64,000 nt of DNA from Collimonas pratensis (GTDB lineage: Bacteria; Pseudomonadota; Gammaproteobacteria; Burkholderiales; Burkholderiaceae_D). Below the pieces are notes generated by a model. It ran no database searches. It worked only from the letters and a program-made list of their open reading frames with translations, and was not told the DNA's origin. The position numbers were made by a program, and so were the translations under genes. Location: positions 186,001 to 250,000 of the forward strand of contig NZ_CP013234.1 in NCBI RefSeq assembly GCF_001584185.1. Reading direction: 5' to 3'. Shown one piece after another: positions 27,844 to 37,089 of this stretch. Numbering within the stretch: position 1 is the stretch's first letter; each line of letters begins with the position of its first letter.

Positions 27844-29217
27844 ATGAAAGCGCACACTATCAAACCGAAGGCATCGCTGCTGATGCTGGCCATCGCTTGC
27901 CTGCTGGCGCCGCTGGTATGGGCGCAGCAAGCCTCAAAACTGGGCGCCGAGCTGACTCCGGTAGGCGCCGAGAAAGCCGGCAGCAAGGATGGCGTGATTC
28001 CAGCCTGGAGCGGTGGCGACGTCACTCCGCCAGCCGGCTACAAAGCCGGCCAGCCGCGCCCCGATCCTTATGCCGGCGACAAGGCGCTGTATTCGATCAA
28101 CGCCGCCAATGTCGATAAATATGCCGCCAAGCTGTCGCCCGGGCAGGTGCAGCTGATCAAGAGTATCAAGGGCTATCGGGTGGATGTCTATCCAACGCAC
28201 CGTTCCTGCGGTTATCCAGAGGTGGTCTACCAGCGCAGCAAGGAAAATGTCGGCTTCGCCAAGCTGGCCGCCAACGGCTACGAACTGGCGGAAGCCAAGA
28301 CTGCCGGCTATCCTTTCCCGATGCCGGCCAGCGGCGTCGAAGCCATGTGGAACTTCAAGATGCGCTACCAGGGCGAAGGCCTGACCTGGGCCTACTCCAC
28401 GGTGGTGCCGCCGAAAGGCGGCAGCGACATCGGCCAGCCGCTGGTGCAGGAAGACTACATCATGTTCCCGCTGTCGGAACCGAAGAACAACAACATCGCC
28501 GGCGCCAAGGGCGTCGAGTCGCTCTACCTGAGTCCGTACATTGCGCCGGCCCAGTTCGCCGGCGACGTCACCCTGTCGCACGCTTATATCGGCAAGCCGA
28601 ACGACATCTGGCTGTATTTCGCCAGCCAGCGCCGGGTGCGCCGCGCCCCGACCTATGCCTACGATGCGCCCATCATCAACGATGAAAACCTGGAGACCAT
28701 CGACCAGTACACCATGTACAACGGCCCGCTCGACCGCTACGACTACAAGCTGGTCGGCAAGAAGGAAATGATCGTTCCCTACAACTGGAACAAGATCAAT
28801 TCGGTGCAGGCCAAGATCGGCGACGTGGTGCAGCCGACCTTCCTCAACCGCGACATGGCGCGCTACGAAACCCATCGCGTATGGGAGATCGAAGCTACCG
28901 TCAAGCAGGGCGCGCGCCACACCTTCCCCAAACGGACGTTTTATCTGGATGAAGATTCCTGGCAAATCCTGGTGCAGGACTTGTATGACGGCCAAGGCAA
29001 GGTCCAGCGCGTGATGGAAAGCGGCGTGGTGATGGCGACCGAACTGCCGGCCTGCGTGCAGGAAGCCTATGCCAGCCACGACCTGTCAATGGGACGCTAC
29101 ATCGCCGAACGGATTCCGGCCGGGCAAAAGCAATCGGACTGGCTGGCCGGCCGCGACGGCAGGGTCAAGGAATCCATGTTCGAGCCCGACGGCCTGCGCC
29201 GTTTTGCCACGCGCTGA
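27844..29217 (+). CDS. DUF1329 periplasmic protein
   Basis: 457 aa with a signal peptide ending VWAQQA. The mature N-terminus LGAELTPVGAEKAGSKDGVIPAW is characteristic of DUF1329, a family with a LolA/LolB-like fold suggested to carry lipids across the periplasm. Very good ribosome site (GAGGAG). DUF1329 genes are regularly found with DUF1302 and MMPL genes, as here. Known members are linked to long-chain ester or lipid metabolism in pseudomonads (recalled, not checked). Confidence 0.88.
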   Translation: MKAHTIKPKASLLMLAIACLLAPLVWAQQASKLGAELTPVGAEKAGSKDGVIPAWSGGDVTPPAGYKAGQPRPDPYAGDKALYSINAANVDKYAAKLSPGQVQLIKSIKGYRVDVYPTHRSCGYPEVVYQRSKENVGFAKLAANGYELAEAKTAGYPFPMPASGVEAMWNFKMRYQGEGLTWAYSTVVPPKGGSDIGQPLVQEDYIMFPLSEPKNNNIAGAKGVESLYLSPYIAPAQFAGDVTLSHAYIGKPNDIWLYFASQRRVRRAPTYAYDAPIINDENLETIDQYTMYNGPLDRYDYKLVGKKEMIVPYNWNKINSVQAKIGDVVQPTFLNRDMARYETHRVWEIEATVKQGARHTFPKRTFYLDEDSWQILVQDLYDGQGKVQRVMESGVVMATELPACVQEAYASHDLSMGRYIAERIPAGQKQSDWLAGRDGRVKESMFEPDGLRRFATR

Positions 29218-29303
29218 TCACCGTCTGCACGGCAGCGGCCACATGGCTGGCCGCTGCCGATAATAAATCGCACAGTTGATTCACTTCTCGGGGAGAGGCA
29301 GGA

Positions 29304-31238
29304 ATGAAGAAGATGGCGAACAAGAAGGGCAAGGACCGGCTATCCAGTTTCAGGCCGGGTGTGGCGGTGGCATTGGTATGGGGCAGTTCGACGGTGTTCA
29401 GCCACTCGGCCATGGCGGAGCAGTTCGATCTTGGCAATGGCTTGAGCGGTAGTTTCGATTCCTCGGTGTCGTTCGGCGTCGGCGTTCGCACCTCCAGCCC
29501 CAACTGTACTTTTATCGGCCAGGACAACGGCGGCTGCGCCGGCAGCGGCCAGGTCGATATCGCGCGCCGAGATCCGGTCAACTTCAACCAATCCTACGAC
29601 CTGACCCGGCTCAATCAGGACAACGGTAATCTCAACTACAAGAGCGGGCAGGTGTTCTCGGCCACCGTGCGCGGCGTGCACGACCTTTACCTGAAGGCGC
29701 CGGACGGCTGGAGCGGCCTGATGCGCGCAGCCTGGTCCTACGACTTCGCCGCCGACCACACCAGCTACGCCGACCTGCAGCCTGATGCACGCAGCCATGC
29801 GGTGCACGACATCCGTTTGCTGGATGCCTACGTCAACAAGGAATTCGAGATCGACCAGCATCCGATGCGGCTGCGGGTCGGCAACCAGGTGATCAGCTGG
29901 GGCGAGGATATTTTCATCCCAGGCGGGATCAATTCCATCAATTCGATTGACGTCCGGCGTGCACACAGCCCCGGAGTCCAGCTCAAGGAAATCTTCCGGC
30001 CGGCGCCGATCCTGTCGCTCAACGCCGAAGTGGCGAAGGGGCTGAGCGTGGAGGGTTACTACCAGACTCGCTGGAATGGTTATGAATTCGATCCGGTCGG
30101 CACCTTCTTTTCCACCAGCGATGTGGTCGGCGCCGGTTCCAGCGGCGCCTTCCTGCCGACCTCGCTGGTCAACACCGCCACCGGCCTGACCTTTCCGCCG
30201 GGTACCGTGGGCGATACCGGCACCCGTATCGTCGGCGTCAATCCCAGCACCGGGCAGCCGTTCAACCGCCAGTTGACGGCGGGCGAGCTGGCCGATCCCA
30301 ATCTCAATCCCTTGTATGGCGCGCTGCTGCATACCGGCAGCGTGATCCCGCGCGGTCCCGATCACAATCCAAGGAACAGCGGCCAGTTCGGCTTGTCGAC
30401 GCGCTATACCTTTCCGGACAGCGGCGATGAGCTGACGTTTTATTACGTGCGCTATCACGACAAGATCCCGTTCGCCAGCATCCGCGTCAACCAGGGCAGT
30501 ACCGCCAACCCCTTCGGCTGGCAGGATATCTTTCTGGACTATGCCGAAGACCGTAACCTGTTCGGCGTCTCCTACAATACCCGTGCCGGCGACTGGGCAT
30601 TCGGCACCGAGCTGTCGTTCCGGCCGAAGGAAAGCGTCCCGATCGACCCGACCATCGTCGCCAACCCGGCCAATCCATATTATTGCAATGCCGATCTCAA
30701 CCCGGGCAACTACCGCCCCACCGGCTACGTCTGCCGCGGCGCCGTCGATCAGAAGAAATACCAGTTCCACCTGACCGCCCTCAACATTTTCACGCCGGGC
30801 GGGACCTTTGGCGGCCTGCTGCGGGCGCTGGGCGCGACCGAGGGCTCGTTCACTTCCGAGCTGGCGGCGGCCTACTATCCGGATCTCGATCTCAACCAGG
30901 GGATTCCGTATTCGGTGACGTCCGATTACCGCGTGCCGACCAAGCTGTCGAGCGGCCTGGTGGCGCAGATCGGCGTCAACTATCCGGCAGCCTTTGGCGG
31001 CCAGGCTTCCTATGCGCCGGACTTGTCGCTGTCGTACGGCGTCTCCGGCGTCGCGGCCAGCGCCTTGCCTGGCTTCGTGCAAGGCGCCGGCGCGGTGGTA
31101 GTCGGGTTGACCATCGATTTCAAGACCAAGCCGGCCACCAAGATGCGTGTCGACTACACCCACAACTATGGCGGCGGTCAGTCCAACCTGATGCGCGACC
31201 GCGACTTCGCCACCTTCAGTTTCACGACGTCGTTCTGA
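29304..31238 (+). CDS. DUF1302 outer-membrane protein
   Basis: 644 aa with an N-terminal signal sequence, alternating beta-strand pattern throughout and a C-terminal aromatic residue (FATFSFTTSF), as in outer-membrane barrels. RLRVGNQVISWGEDIFIPGGIN is a DUF1302 hallmark. It follows DUF1329 by 86 bases behind a GGGGAGAGGC ribosome site. It is probably the outer-membrane channel or receptor for the hydrophobic substrate handled by this island. Confidence 0.87.
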   Translation: MKKMANKKGKDRLSSFRPGVAVALVWGSSTVFSHSAMAEQFDLGNGLSGSFDSSVSFGVGVRTSSPNCTFIGQDNGGCAGSGQVDIARRDPVNFNQSYDLTRLNQDNGNLNYKSGQVFSATVRGVHDLYLKAPDGWSGLMRAAWSYDFAADHTSYADLQPDARSHAVHDIRLLDAYVNKEFEIDQHPMRLRVGNQVISWGEDIFIPGGINSINSIDVRRAHSPGVQLKEIFRPAPILSLNAEVAKGLSVEGYYQTRWNGYEFDPVGTFFSTSDVVGAGSSGAFLPTSLVNTATGLTFPPGTVGDTGTRIVGVNPSTGQPFNRQLTAGELADPNLNPLYGALLHTGSVIPRGPDHNPRNSGQFGLSTRYTFPDSGDELTFYYVRYHDKIPFASIRVNQGSTANPFGWQDIFLDYAEDRNLFGVSYNTRAGDWAFGTELSFRPKESVPIDPTIVANPANPYYCNADLNPGNYRPTGYVCRGAVDQKKYQFHLTALNIFTPGGTFGGLLRALGATEGSFTSELAAAYYPDLDLNQGIPYSVTSDYRVPTKLSSGLVAQIGVNYPAAFGGQASYAPDLSLSYGVSGVAASALPGFVQGAGAVVVGLTIDFKTKPATKMRVDYTHNYGGGQSNLMRDRDFATFSFTTSF

Positions 31239-31257
31239 CCAGGGATTGGAAGCAAGC

Positions 31258-33675
31258 ATGAGTGGTTCAACGCAACATGTTCCGCCAGACAGCCGGCTGC
31301 TGCGCATGGTGGCCCGGCTGGAATCCGTTCTGTTCAAGCGGCGCCTGGCGGTGCTGCTGGCCTTTGCCGTATTCACCGCATGCATGGCGGTGCTGGCGCT
31401 GGGTTTGCGCATGTCGGCCGGGTTTGAAAAGACCCTGCCGCAGCAGCATGAGTACATCAAGACCTTCAATCAGTATCGCGAGGCGCTGTTCGGCGCCAAC
31501 CGCCTGATTGTAGTGGTGCATGCGCGCCACGGCAGCATCTGGAATCCGCCGGTGCTGCGGCAGTTGCTGGGCGTGACCGAGGCCGTGAATTATCTGCAAG
31601 GCGTGGATCGCAGCAGCGTCACGTCGCTCTGGACTCCCAATGTTTTTTTCACCGAAATCACGGAGGAAGGCTTCAAAGCGCTGCCGATCACCGGCGGCGA
31701 TATCATTCCCGACAAGCTTAATCCACAGGTGATCGCCGATATCCGCGAGCGCGTCGCCGCCGGCGGCTATCTCGGCAGCCTGGTGTCGCGCGACCAGACC
31801 AGCGCCATGGTGCTGGCCGAACTGCAGGACAGCGATCCGCAAACCGGCCAGCCGCTGGACTACCGTGCCTTCAACCAGCTGCTGGAAAACAAGGTGCGCA
31901 AGCAGTTTGAAAACGCCGACGTCGAAATCCAGATCATCGGCTTCGCCAAGGCCATCGGCGATATCGGCGAGGAAGCCAGCAAGGTCATGCTGTTCTTCGG
32001 CGTCGCCTTGCTGCTGACGGCTTTGTCGGTGTACTGGTATTGCCGCTCGCTGCGTCTGACCCTGCTGCCGCTGGCTTGCTCGCTCAGTTCGCTGGTGTGG
32101 CAGTTCGGCACTTTGCGGCTGCTCGGTTTCGGTCTCGATCCCTTGGCGATCCTGGTGCCGTTCCTGGTGTTCGCCATCGGCGTTTCGCACGGCGTGCAGC
32201 AGATCAATTTCATCGTCCGTGAAATCGCCGATGGTAAAAATACAGAACAGGCCGCGCGGCACAGCTTTACCGGGCTGCTGATACCGGGCACGCTGGCGCT
32301 GGTGACGGCCTTCATCAGTTTCATCACGCTGACCCTGATTCCGATCCCCATGATCCGTGAACTGGCGATTGCGGCATCGATAGGGGTGGGCTACAAGATC
32401 GTCACTAACCTGGTGATGCTGCCGCTGGCCGCCTCGTATTTCAGTTTTTCCCGCGAATATGCGCAGCGCGCCATCGGCCGCCGCGAGCAGCATAGCCGCT
32501 GGCTTAGCTGGCTGGCATTGGTGGCGCGGCCGCGTAATGCCTGGATCGTGGTGGCGTTGGGAACCGCCTTGTTTGGCGTCGCGGTCTGGCAAAGCCAGGG
32601 TCGCCATGTCGGCAGCTTGCAAGCCGGCGCCGCCGAGCTGCGGCCGGAAGCGCGCTTCAATCGCGACGCGGCCGACATCACTGCCCGTTTTGATGTCGGC
32701 CTGGATTGGCTGACGGTAGTGTTTGAAGTGGCGCCGGCCGGCCAGTTGGACGCCTGCGCGCGGCCCGATGCGCAGCTGTTCATGGATGATTTTGCGCAGC
32801 AGATGAATGGTGTGCCGGGCGTGTTGTCGGTGCGTTCGGTGGCTGATGTGCTGAAGGGCGTGAATGCCGGCCTCAATGAAGGAAATCCGAAAATGAACAC
32901 CATCACGCGCGACGCCCGCGGCCTCGGCTCGCAGTTCGGCAGCGCCAACAACCAGCTGCATGGCTTTTCCTCATCCGATTGCCGAGCCCAAGGTGTCAAC
33001 CTCTACCTCAGCGATCATAAAGCCACCACCATTAAAGGCGTGGTGGCCGCGGTCGAGGCATTCCGCGGCAGCAACCAGCTGAGCGGCGTGAAAATCCGCC
33101 TGGCCAGCGGCAATGCCGGCGTCCAGGCCGCCACCAACGAAGTGCTGGAGCGCAGCGAGCTGCCGATGATGCTGTATGTCTACGGCGCCATCCTGCTGCT
33201 GGTGCTGCTAGCCTACCGCGACTGGCGTGCGATGCTGGCTTGCTGCCTGCCGTTGACGGTCGCCACCTGGCTCGGCTATTGGTTCATGAAAGACCTGAAT
33301 ATCGGCCTGACGGTCGCAACCTTGCCGGTGATGGTGCTGGCCACCGGCATCGGCGTCGATTACGCTTTTTATATCTACAACCGTCTGCAGCTGCACCTGG
33401 GCGCAGGTCTCGATATCAGCAGCGCGCTTGAACGCACCTTGCACGAAACCGGCGTGGCGACCGTGTTTACGGCATTGACGCTGTCGATCGGCGTGGCCAC
33501 CTGGTCGTTTTCGCCGCTGCAATTCCAGGCCGACATGGGCAAGCTGCTGACCTTCATGTTCCTGGTCAACATGGTGATGGCGGTGACCTTGCTGCCGGCT
33601 TTCGCGGTGGTGCTGGAGAGTCTGTTTCCGCGCCGCGCGGGCAGGCTGCGTACGCCATCTTTTGCTGCTCATTGA
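31258..33675 (+). CDS. MMPL/RND-type lipid transporter
   Basis: 805-aa inner-membrane protein with two repeats of one N-terminal helix, a large periplasmic loop and five clustered helices (first cluster about 245-410, second about 640-800). LVPFLVFAIGVSHGVQQI and VLATGIGVDYAFYIY are the TM4 motifs of the RND/MMPL superfamily; GIGVDYAFYIY supplies the proton-relay Asp. ATG 31258 follows GGAAGC. Its position between DUF1302 and the YCF48-like gene suggests lipid or hydrophobic substrate transport across the envelope. Confidence 0.88.
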   Translation: MSGSTQHVPPDSRLLRMVARLESVLFKRRLAVLLAFAVFTACMAVLALGLRMSAGFEKTLPQQHEYIKTFNQYREALFGANRLIVVVHARHGSIWNPPVLRQLLGVTEAVNYLQGVDRSSVTSLWTPNVFFTEITEEGFKALPITGGDIIPDKLNPQVIADIRERVAAGGYLGSLVSRDQTSAMVLAELQDSDPQTGQPLDYRAFNQLLENKVRKQFENADVEIQIIGFAKAIGDIGEEASKVMLFFGVALLLTALSVYWYCRSLRLTLLPLACSLSSLVWQFGTLRLLGFGLDPLAILVPFLVFAIGVSHGVQQINFIVREIADGKNTEQAARHSFTGLLIPGTLALVTAFISFITLTLIPIPMIRELAIAASIGVGYKIVTNLVMLPLAASYFSFSREYAQRAIGRREQHSRWLSWLALVARPRNAWIVVALGTALFGVAVWQSQGRHVGSLQAGAAELRPEARFNRDAADITARFDVGLDWLTVVFEVAPAGQLDACARPDAQLFMDDFAQQMNGVPGVLSVRSVADVLKGVNAGLNEGNPKMNTITRDARGLGSQFGSANNQLHGFSSSDCRAQGVNLYLSDHKATTIKGVVAAVEAFRGSNQLSGVKIRLASGNAGVQAATNEVLERSELPMMLYVYGAILLLVLLAYRDWRAMLACCLPLTVATWLGYWFMKDLNIGLTVATLPVMVLATGIGVDYAFYIYNRLQLHLGAGLDISSALERTLHETGVATVFTALTLSIGVATWSFSPLQFQADMGKLLTFMFLVNMVMAVTLLPAFAVVLESLFPRRAGRLRTPSFAAH

Positions 33676-33683
33676 GGATATCC

Positions 33684-34733
33684 ATGTTTCCAGCATCAAC
33701 AGCTTTCAATGAAAAGACGGTCCGCTGCGGCAGCCTGCTGACGCTTGCTTTCCTGACGCTGGCGCTGTTCAGCCAGGGCGCGCACGCCGCCGACCAGGCC
33801 GCGTCCGACTGGCCGACCAAGAGGCCCGCGCAAATCCGCCCGCAGGCCAGCAGCAGCCCGCTGCTGGCTGCCGCCACTGCCGGCGAAGGAGAGGGCAGCC
33901 GGATCGTGGCAGTCGGCGATCACGGCGTCATCCTGCTGTCCGACGACGGCAGCACCTATCGTCAGGCGCGTAGCGTGCCGACCCGCACCATGCTGACCTC
34001 GGTATTTTTCATCGACCGTAGCACCGGCTGGGCCGCCGGCCATGACGGCGTGGTCCTGAAAACCAGCGACGGCGGCGAAACCTGGCAACTGTTGCGGCAG
34101 CAGTACGGTCAGGAACAGCCGATCCTGTCGATCTGGTTCGGCGATGCCAACAATGGCCTGGCAGTGGGTTTGTTCGGTATGGCGCTGAGCACTGCGGACG
34201 GCGGACTGAGCTGGAACGAGCTGAAGCTGAGCAGCGGCGACGCCGCCGACCGCCACCTGTACCGGATTCTGGCGACGCCCAGCGGTACCTTGTTGATTAC
34301 CGCCGAGGCCGGCACGGTGTTCCGCTCGGACGACGGCGGCAAGCACTGGGACGTGATCGACACCGGCGAGAAAGGTTCGCTGTGGAGCGCCGTGGCATTT
34401 TCCGACAATGGCGTGAACACCGTGGTGGCGGTAGGCATGCGCGGCCACATCACCCGCAGCAGCGACGACGGCAAGAGCTGGCAGGCGGTAACTTCCGGCA
34501 CCACGCAGTCGCTGACCGATATCGCCCGGCTCGGCGCGAGCGAACTGGTCGCCGCCGGCATGGGCGGCACCCTGTTGCACAGCAGCGACGGCGGCCGCCA
34601 TTTTACGCAGTCGCGCGCCAGCGGTGACGATGCCATTACTGCCTTGGCCAAAGTGCCCGCAGCCGGACCGGCGAAGCTGGCGCTGTTCTCGTTGTCGGGC
34701 GTGGTGGCAGCGGCCGGAACACCCGCGAAATGA
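33684..34733 (+). CDS. YCF48/BNR-repeat periplasmic protein
   Basis: 349 aa, signal peptide (LALFSQGAHA) and a beta-propeller of repeated blades: VFFIDRSTGWAAGHDGVVLK, TSDGGETW, RSDDGGKHW, SSDDGKSW and SSDGGRHF are successive Asp-box/YCF48 motifs. In plants and cyanobacteria the fold assists photosystem II assembly; in proteobacteria it accompanies MMPL, DUF1302 and DUF1329 genes, probably as a periplasmic adaptor. ATG 33684 follows TTGAGGATATCC, overlapping the end of the transporter gene's context (stop at 33675). Confidence 0.85.
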   Translation: MFPASTAFNEKTVRCGSLLTLAFLTLALFSQGAHAADQAASDWPTKRPAQIRPQASSSPLLAAATAGEGEGSRIVAVGDHGVILLSDDGSTYRQARSVPTRTMLTSVFFIDRSTGWAAGHDGVVLKTSDGGETWQLLRQQYGQEQPILSIWFGDANNGLAVGLFGMALSTADGGLSWNELKLSSGDAADRHLYRILATPSGTLLITAEAGTVFRSDDGGKHWDVIDTGEKGSLWSAVAFSDNGVNTVVAVGMRGHITRSSDDGKSWQAVTSGTTQSLTDIARLGASELVAAGMGGTLLHSSDGGRHFTQSRASGDDAITALAKVPAAGPAKLALFSLSGVVAAAGTPAK

Positions 34734-34808
34734 TAAAGGAAGCAGAAAAGCAGATTTTCATGCGAACACTATCGGCCCAGAGCCGATGCCTATCTAAAGG
34801 AGACGAAA

Positions 34809-37046
34809 GTGAATTTACGGCAAGTAGTCAGTCAATCCATGGCAGCCTTGATGTTGCTGTCGGCCGCGCACTATGCAGCGGCGCACGATTACATCGTGGG
34901 ACTGGGCAGCGGCGATGTCACGGCAGTCGCCATGGGCGACTCCAGCAATGCCTGGGCGGTGGCGCCAGGATTCAACGGTCTGCAGTCGCGGCTGAGCGCC
35001 AGGGCCTTCCTGATCAAGGACACCGACGCCAGGACCGGCGGCAATGAGGTCCTGTTTGTGGTGGTCGAGGCCGGCTTGCCGGGCGCGTCGGTGAGGGATG
35101 TCGTGCTGCAGGAACTGGCCGGAATGAAAGGCTTCGCTTCCAGGTTCTCGGCCGAAAACCTGGTGATGGTGGCGATCCACACTCATGGCGCGCCGCCTAA
35201 TGGTGATACCGACCGCCCCAAGCTGTTCAAGGCCCAGGTCGCCGGCATCCTGCAAGCGATAATCAACGCCGATCAAAACAAGGCCGTTACGACGATCAAT
35301 ATCAGCAGGGGAGAGCTGAATACGGTCAGCCGCAACCGTTCCATCGAGGCGTATAAGCTCGATAACGCCGATGACAGGAAAATTGTCGGCGAGGCCGGCA
35401 TCGATCCCTTGATGACACAACTGACTTTCGTGCGCGGCGGTGCTGCGGTAGGCGCCCTGACTTTCTTCGCCACCCATCCGACCAATATGGTCGATGACGG
35501 CTTCAGCTACGTCACTGGCGACAGCTATGGCTATGCCGCACGGCGCCTGGAAGATCAGATGAACCAGGGAAAGAAGAGCGGCGATCCGCGTTTTATCGCT
35601 GCCTTTGCGCAGACCAATCCGGGCGATGTCACCAGTAATGTGAATTTCGATATCTGCACCGACCGGCAGTTGTTTAGCCATCACCAATGGGGTTGCAAGC
35701 GCGGCGTCAAAGACACGCCTTTCGACAGCATGAAGGAAATCGGCGAACGCCTCTATGGCAAGGCCTATACCATGCTGACATCGCCCGGCGCGGTGCCGGT
35801 GGACGATGGCCTTGCAGCGGCCAGGCAGGGCTTGAATTACCGCTACCAGAGCGTGGCCCTGCATAACATCCTGGTCGATGAGAAATACACCCGCGGCACC
35901 GGCAGCAACGGCAGTTCGCCGGGCGCGCAACGTACCTGCGCGCCGGCCTGGGGCGCTGCATTTGCCGCCGGCAGTACCGAAGACCTGGGCACACCGCTGG
36001 CAGCCGAAGGCGCCGACAATTCGCTGTCGCTGGCCGGCATTCTCGGCATCGGGTTGCAGATCCCCGTGCTGTCCGACATCCTCAAGGTGGTGGCGCATTA
36101 TGCCCTGCATCTCGACGCTTCCCTGGCAACCTTGACGCCTGAGCTGCGCACTTGCCAGGGACGCAAGGACGTGATTGCAGCGCTGCCCGCGGTGGATACC
36201 GAAATGCATCTGCTGAAGCTGGGTTCGCTGTACATGGCGGTGGCGCCGTTTGAACTCCCTGTCATGACCGGCTATCGCATCCGCCGGGCGCTGACAGCGA
36301 CCTTGGACGCGGGCGACATCAAGAACGTGCTGGCGCTGGGCTACCTGTATGGCGAAAGTCCGAGCCTGGAAGTGGGCGGCTTTGCCGGTTACCTGGTGAC
36401 GCCGGAAGAGTATGACGCTAAGCAGTACGAATCCGGTTATACCGATTGGGGAAAATGGAGCCAGCCGGCCGTGACGCAGGCGCTCGACATGCTGGCAGTC
36501 AATCTGAAAGACAATGCCGCGCCGCCGCCGCGGGCGCCAGTGGCGCAGCCGGCCGCGGACGATCCGCTGACGGCGCTGGTGACTGCCGCCGATACGCCGG
36601 AAGAAAACATGCCGGCGCCGGTAGCCTGGGACGGCATTCCATTGTTCCGCGTGATCGGCAGCGTGCTGACGGCGCCGGCCATCCATCAGGAAAATTCGTT
36701 CAACAACACGCATCAGGTCGTTACTGCTGAATTCGTCAGCGGCCATCCGATGAACCGCCTGCGCCGCAACGACACTTTCCTGGTGATCGAAAAGCAGGCA
36801 GCCGACGGCAGCTGGCAAGAGTACCGCCGTGATGACAAATGGGGTACCCGCATCCAGTGGAATCCGACCGGCGTCCTGTGCATCAATTGCAAGAGCGCGA
36901 CCGTGACCTGGGAGGTCGAGCCGGGTAATCCGGGCGGCACTTACCGCATCGTCCACAAGGGCAATTACAAGCCGTTCTGGGTCTTGCCGGATGTGGTCGA
37001 ATTCCGCAGCGAGACCGCGCCTTTCGTGGTGGCAGCGCAGGGCTGA
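34809..37046 (+). CDS. Neutral/alkaline ceramidase
   Basis: 745-aa exported amidase that would split ceramide into sphingosine and fatty acid. Signal peptide ends at AAAHDY. Zn-site segments VAIHTHGAPP (about 122-130) and FATHPTNMVDD (about 220-230) fit the family. The conserved active-site hexapeptide GDVSPN reads GDVTSN (residues 272-277), so the nucleophile Ser is Thr275 with Ser276 next to it. The C-terminal immunoglobulin-like domain (from about 605) is present. GTG start with AAAGGAG. It is the substrate-defining gene of the island; activity needs testing because of the substitution. Confidence 0.86.
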   Translation: MNLRQVVSQSMAALMLLSAAHYAAAHDYIVGLGSGDVTAVAMGDSSNAWAVAPGFNGLQSRLSARAFLIKDTDARTGGNEVLFVVVEAGLPGASVRDVVLQELAGMKGFASRFSAENLVMVAIHTHGAPPNGDTDRPKLFKAQVAGILQAIINADQNKAVTTINISRGELNTVSRNRSIEAYKLDNADDRKIVGEAGIDPLMTQLTFVRGGAAVGALTFFATHPTNMVDDGFSYVTGDSYGYAARRLEDQMNQGKKSGDPRFIAAFAQTNPGDVTSNVNFDICTDRQLFSHHQWGCKRGVKDTPFDSMKEIGERLYGKAYTMLTSPGAVPVDDGLAAARQGLNYRYQSVALHNILVDEKYTRGTGSNGSSPGAQRTCAPAWGAAFAAGSTEDLGTPLAAEGADNSLSLAGILGIGLQIPVLSDILKVVAHYALHLDASLATLTPELRTCQGRKDVIAALPAVDTEMHLLKLGSLYMAVAPFELPVMTGYRIRRALTATLDAGDIKNVLALGYLYGESPSLEVGGFAGYLVTPEEYDAKQYESGYTDWGKWSQPAVTQALDMLAVNLKDNAAPPPRAPVAQPAADDPLTALVTAADTPEENMPAPVAWDGIPLFRVIGSVLTAPAIHQENSFNNTHQVVTAEFVSGHPMNRLRRNDTFLVIEKQAADGSWQEYRRDDKWGTRIQWNPTGVLCINCKSATVTWEVEPGNPGGTYRIVHKGNYKPFWVLPDVVEFRSETAPFVVAAQG

Positions 37047-37089
37047 GCGGTGGCACTGTCTTAATTTCATGTCTGTGAAAGGCGATGCC

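Noticed and set aside
29340..31469. 709-codon minus-strand frame opposite DUF1302
   Set aside because: Crosses the boundary into the next gene, has no motifs, and the plus-strand frame has a signal peptide and family hallmark.
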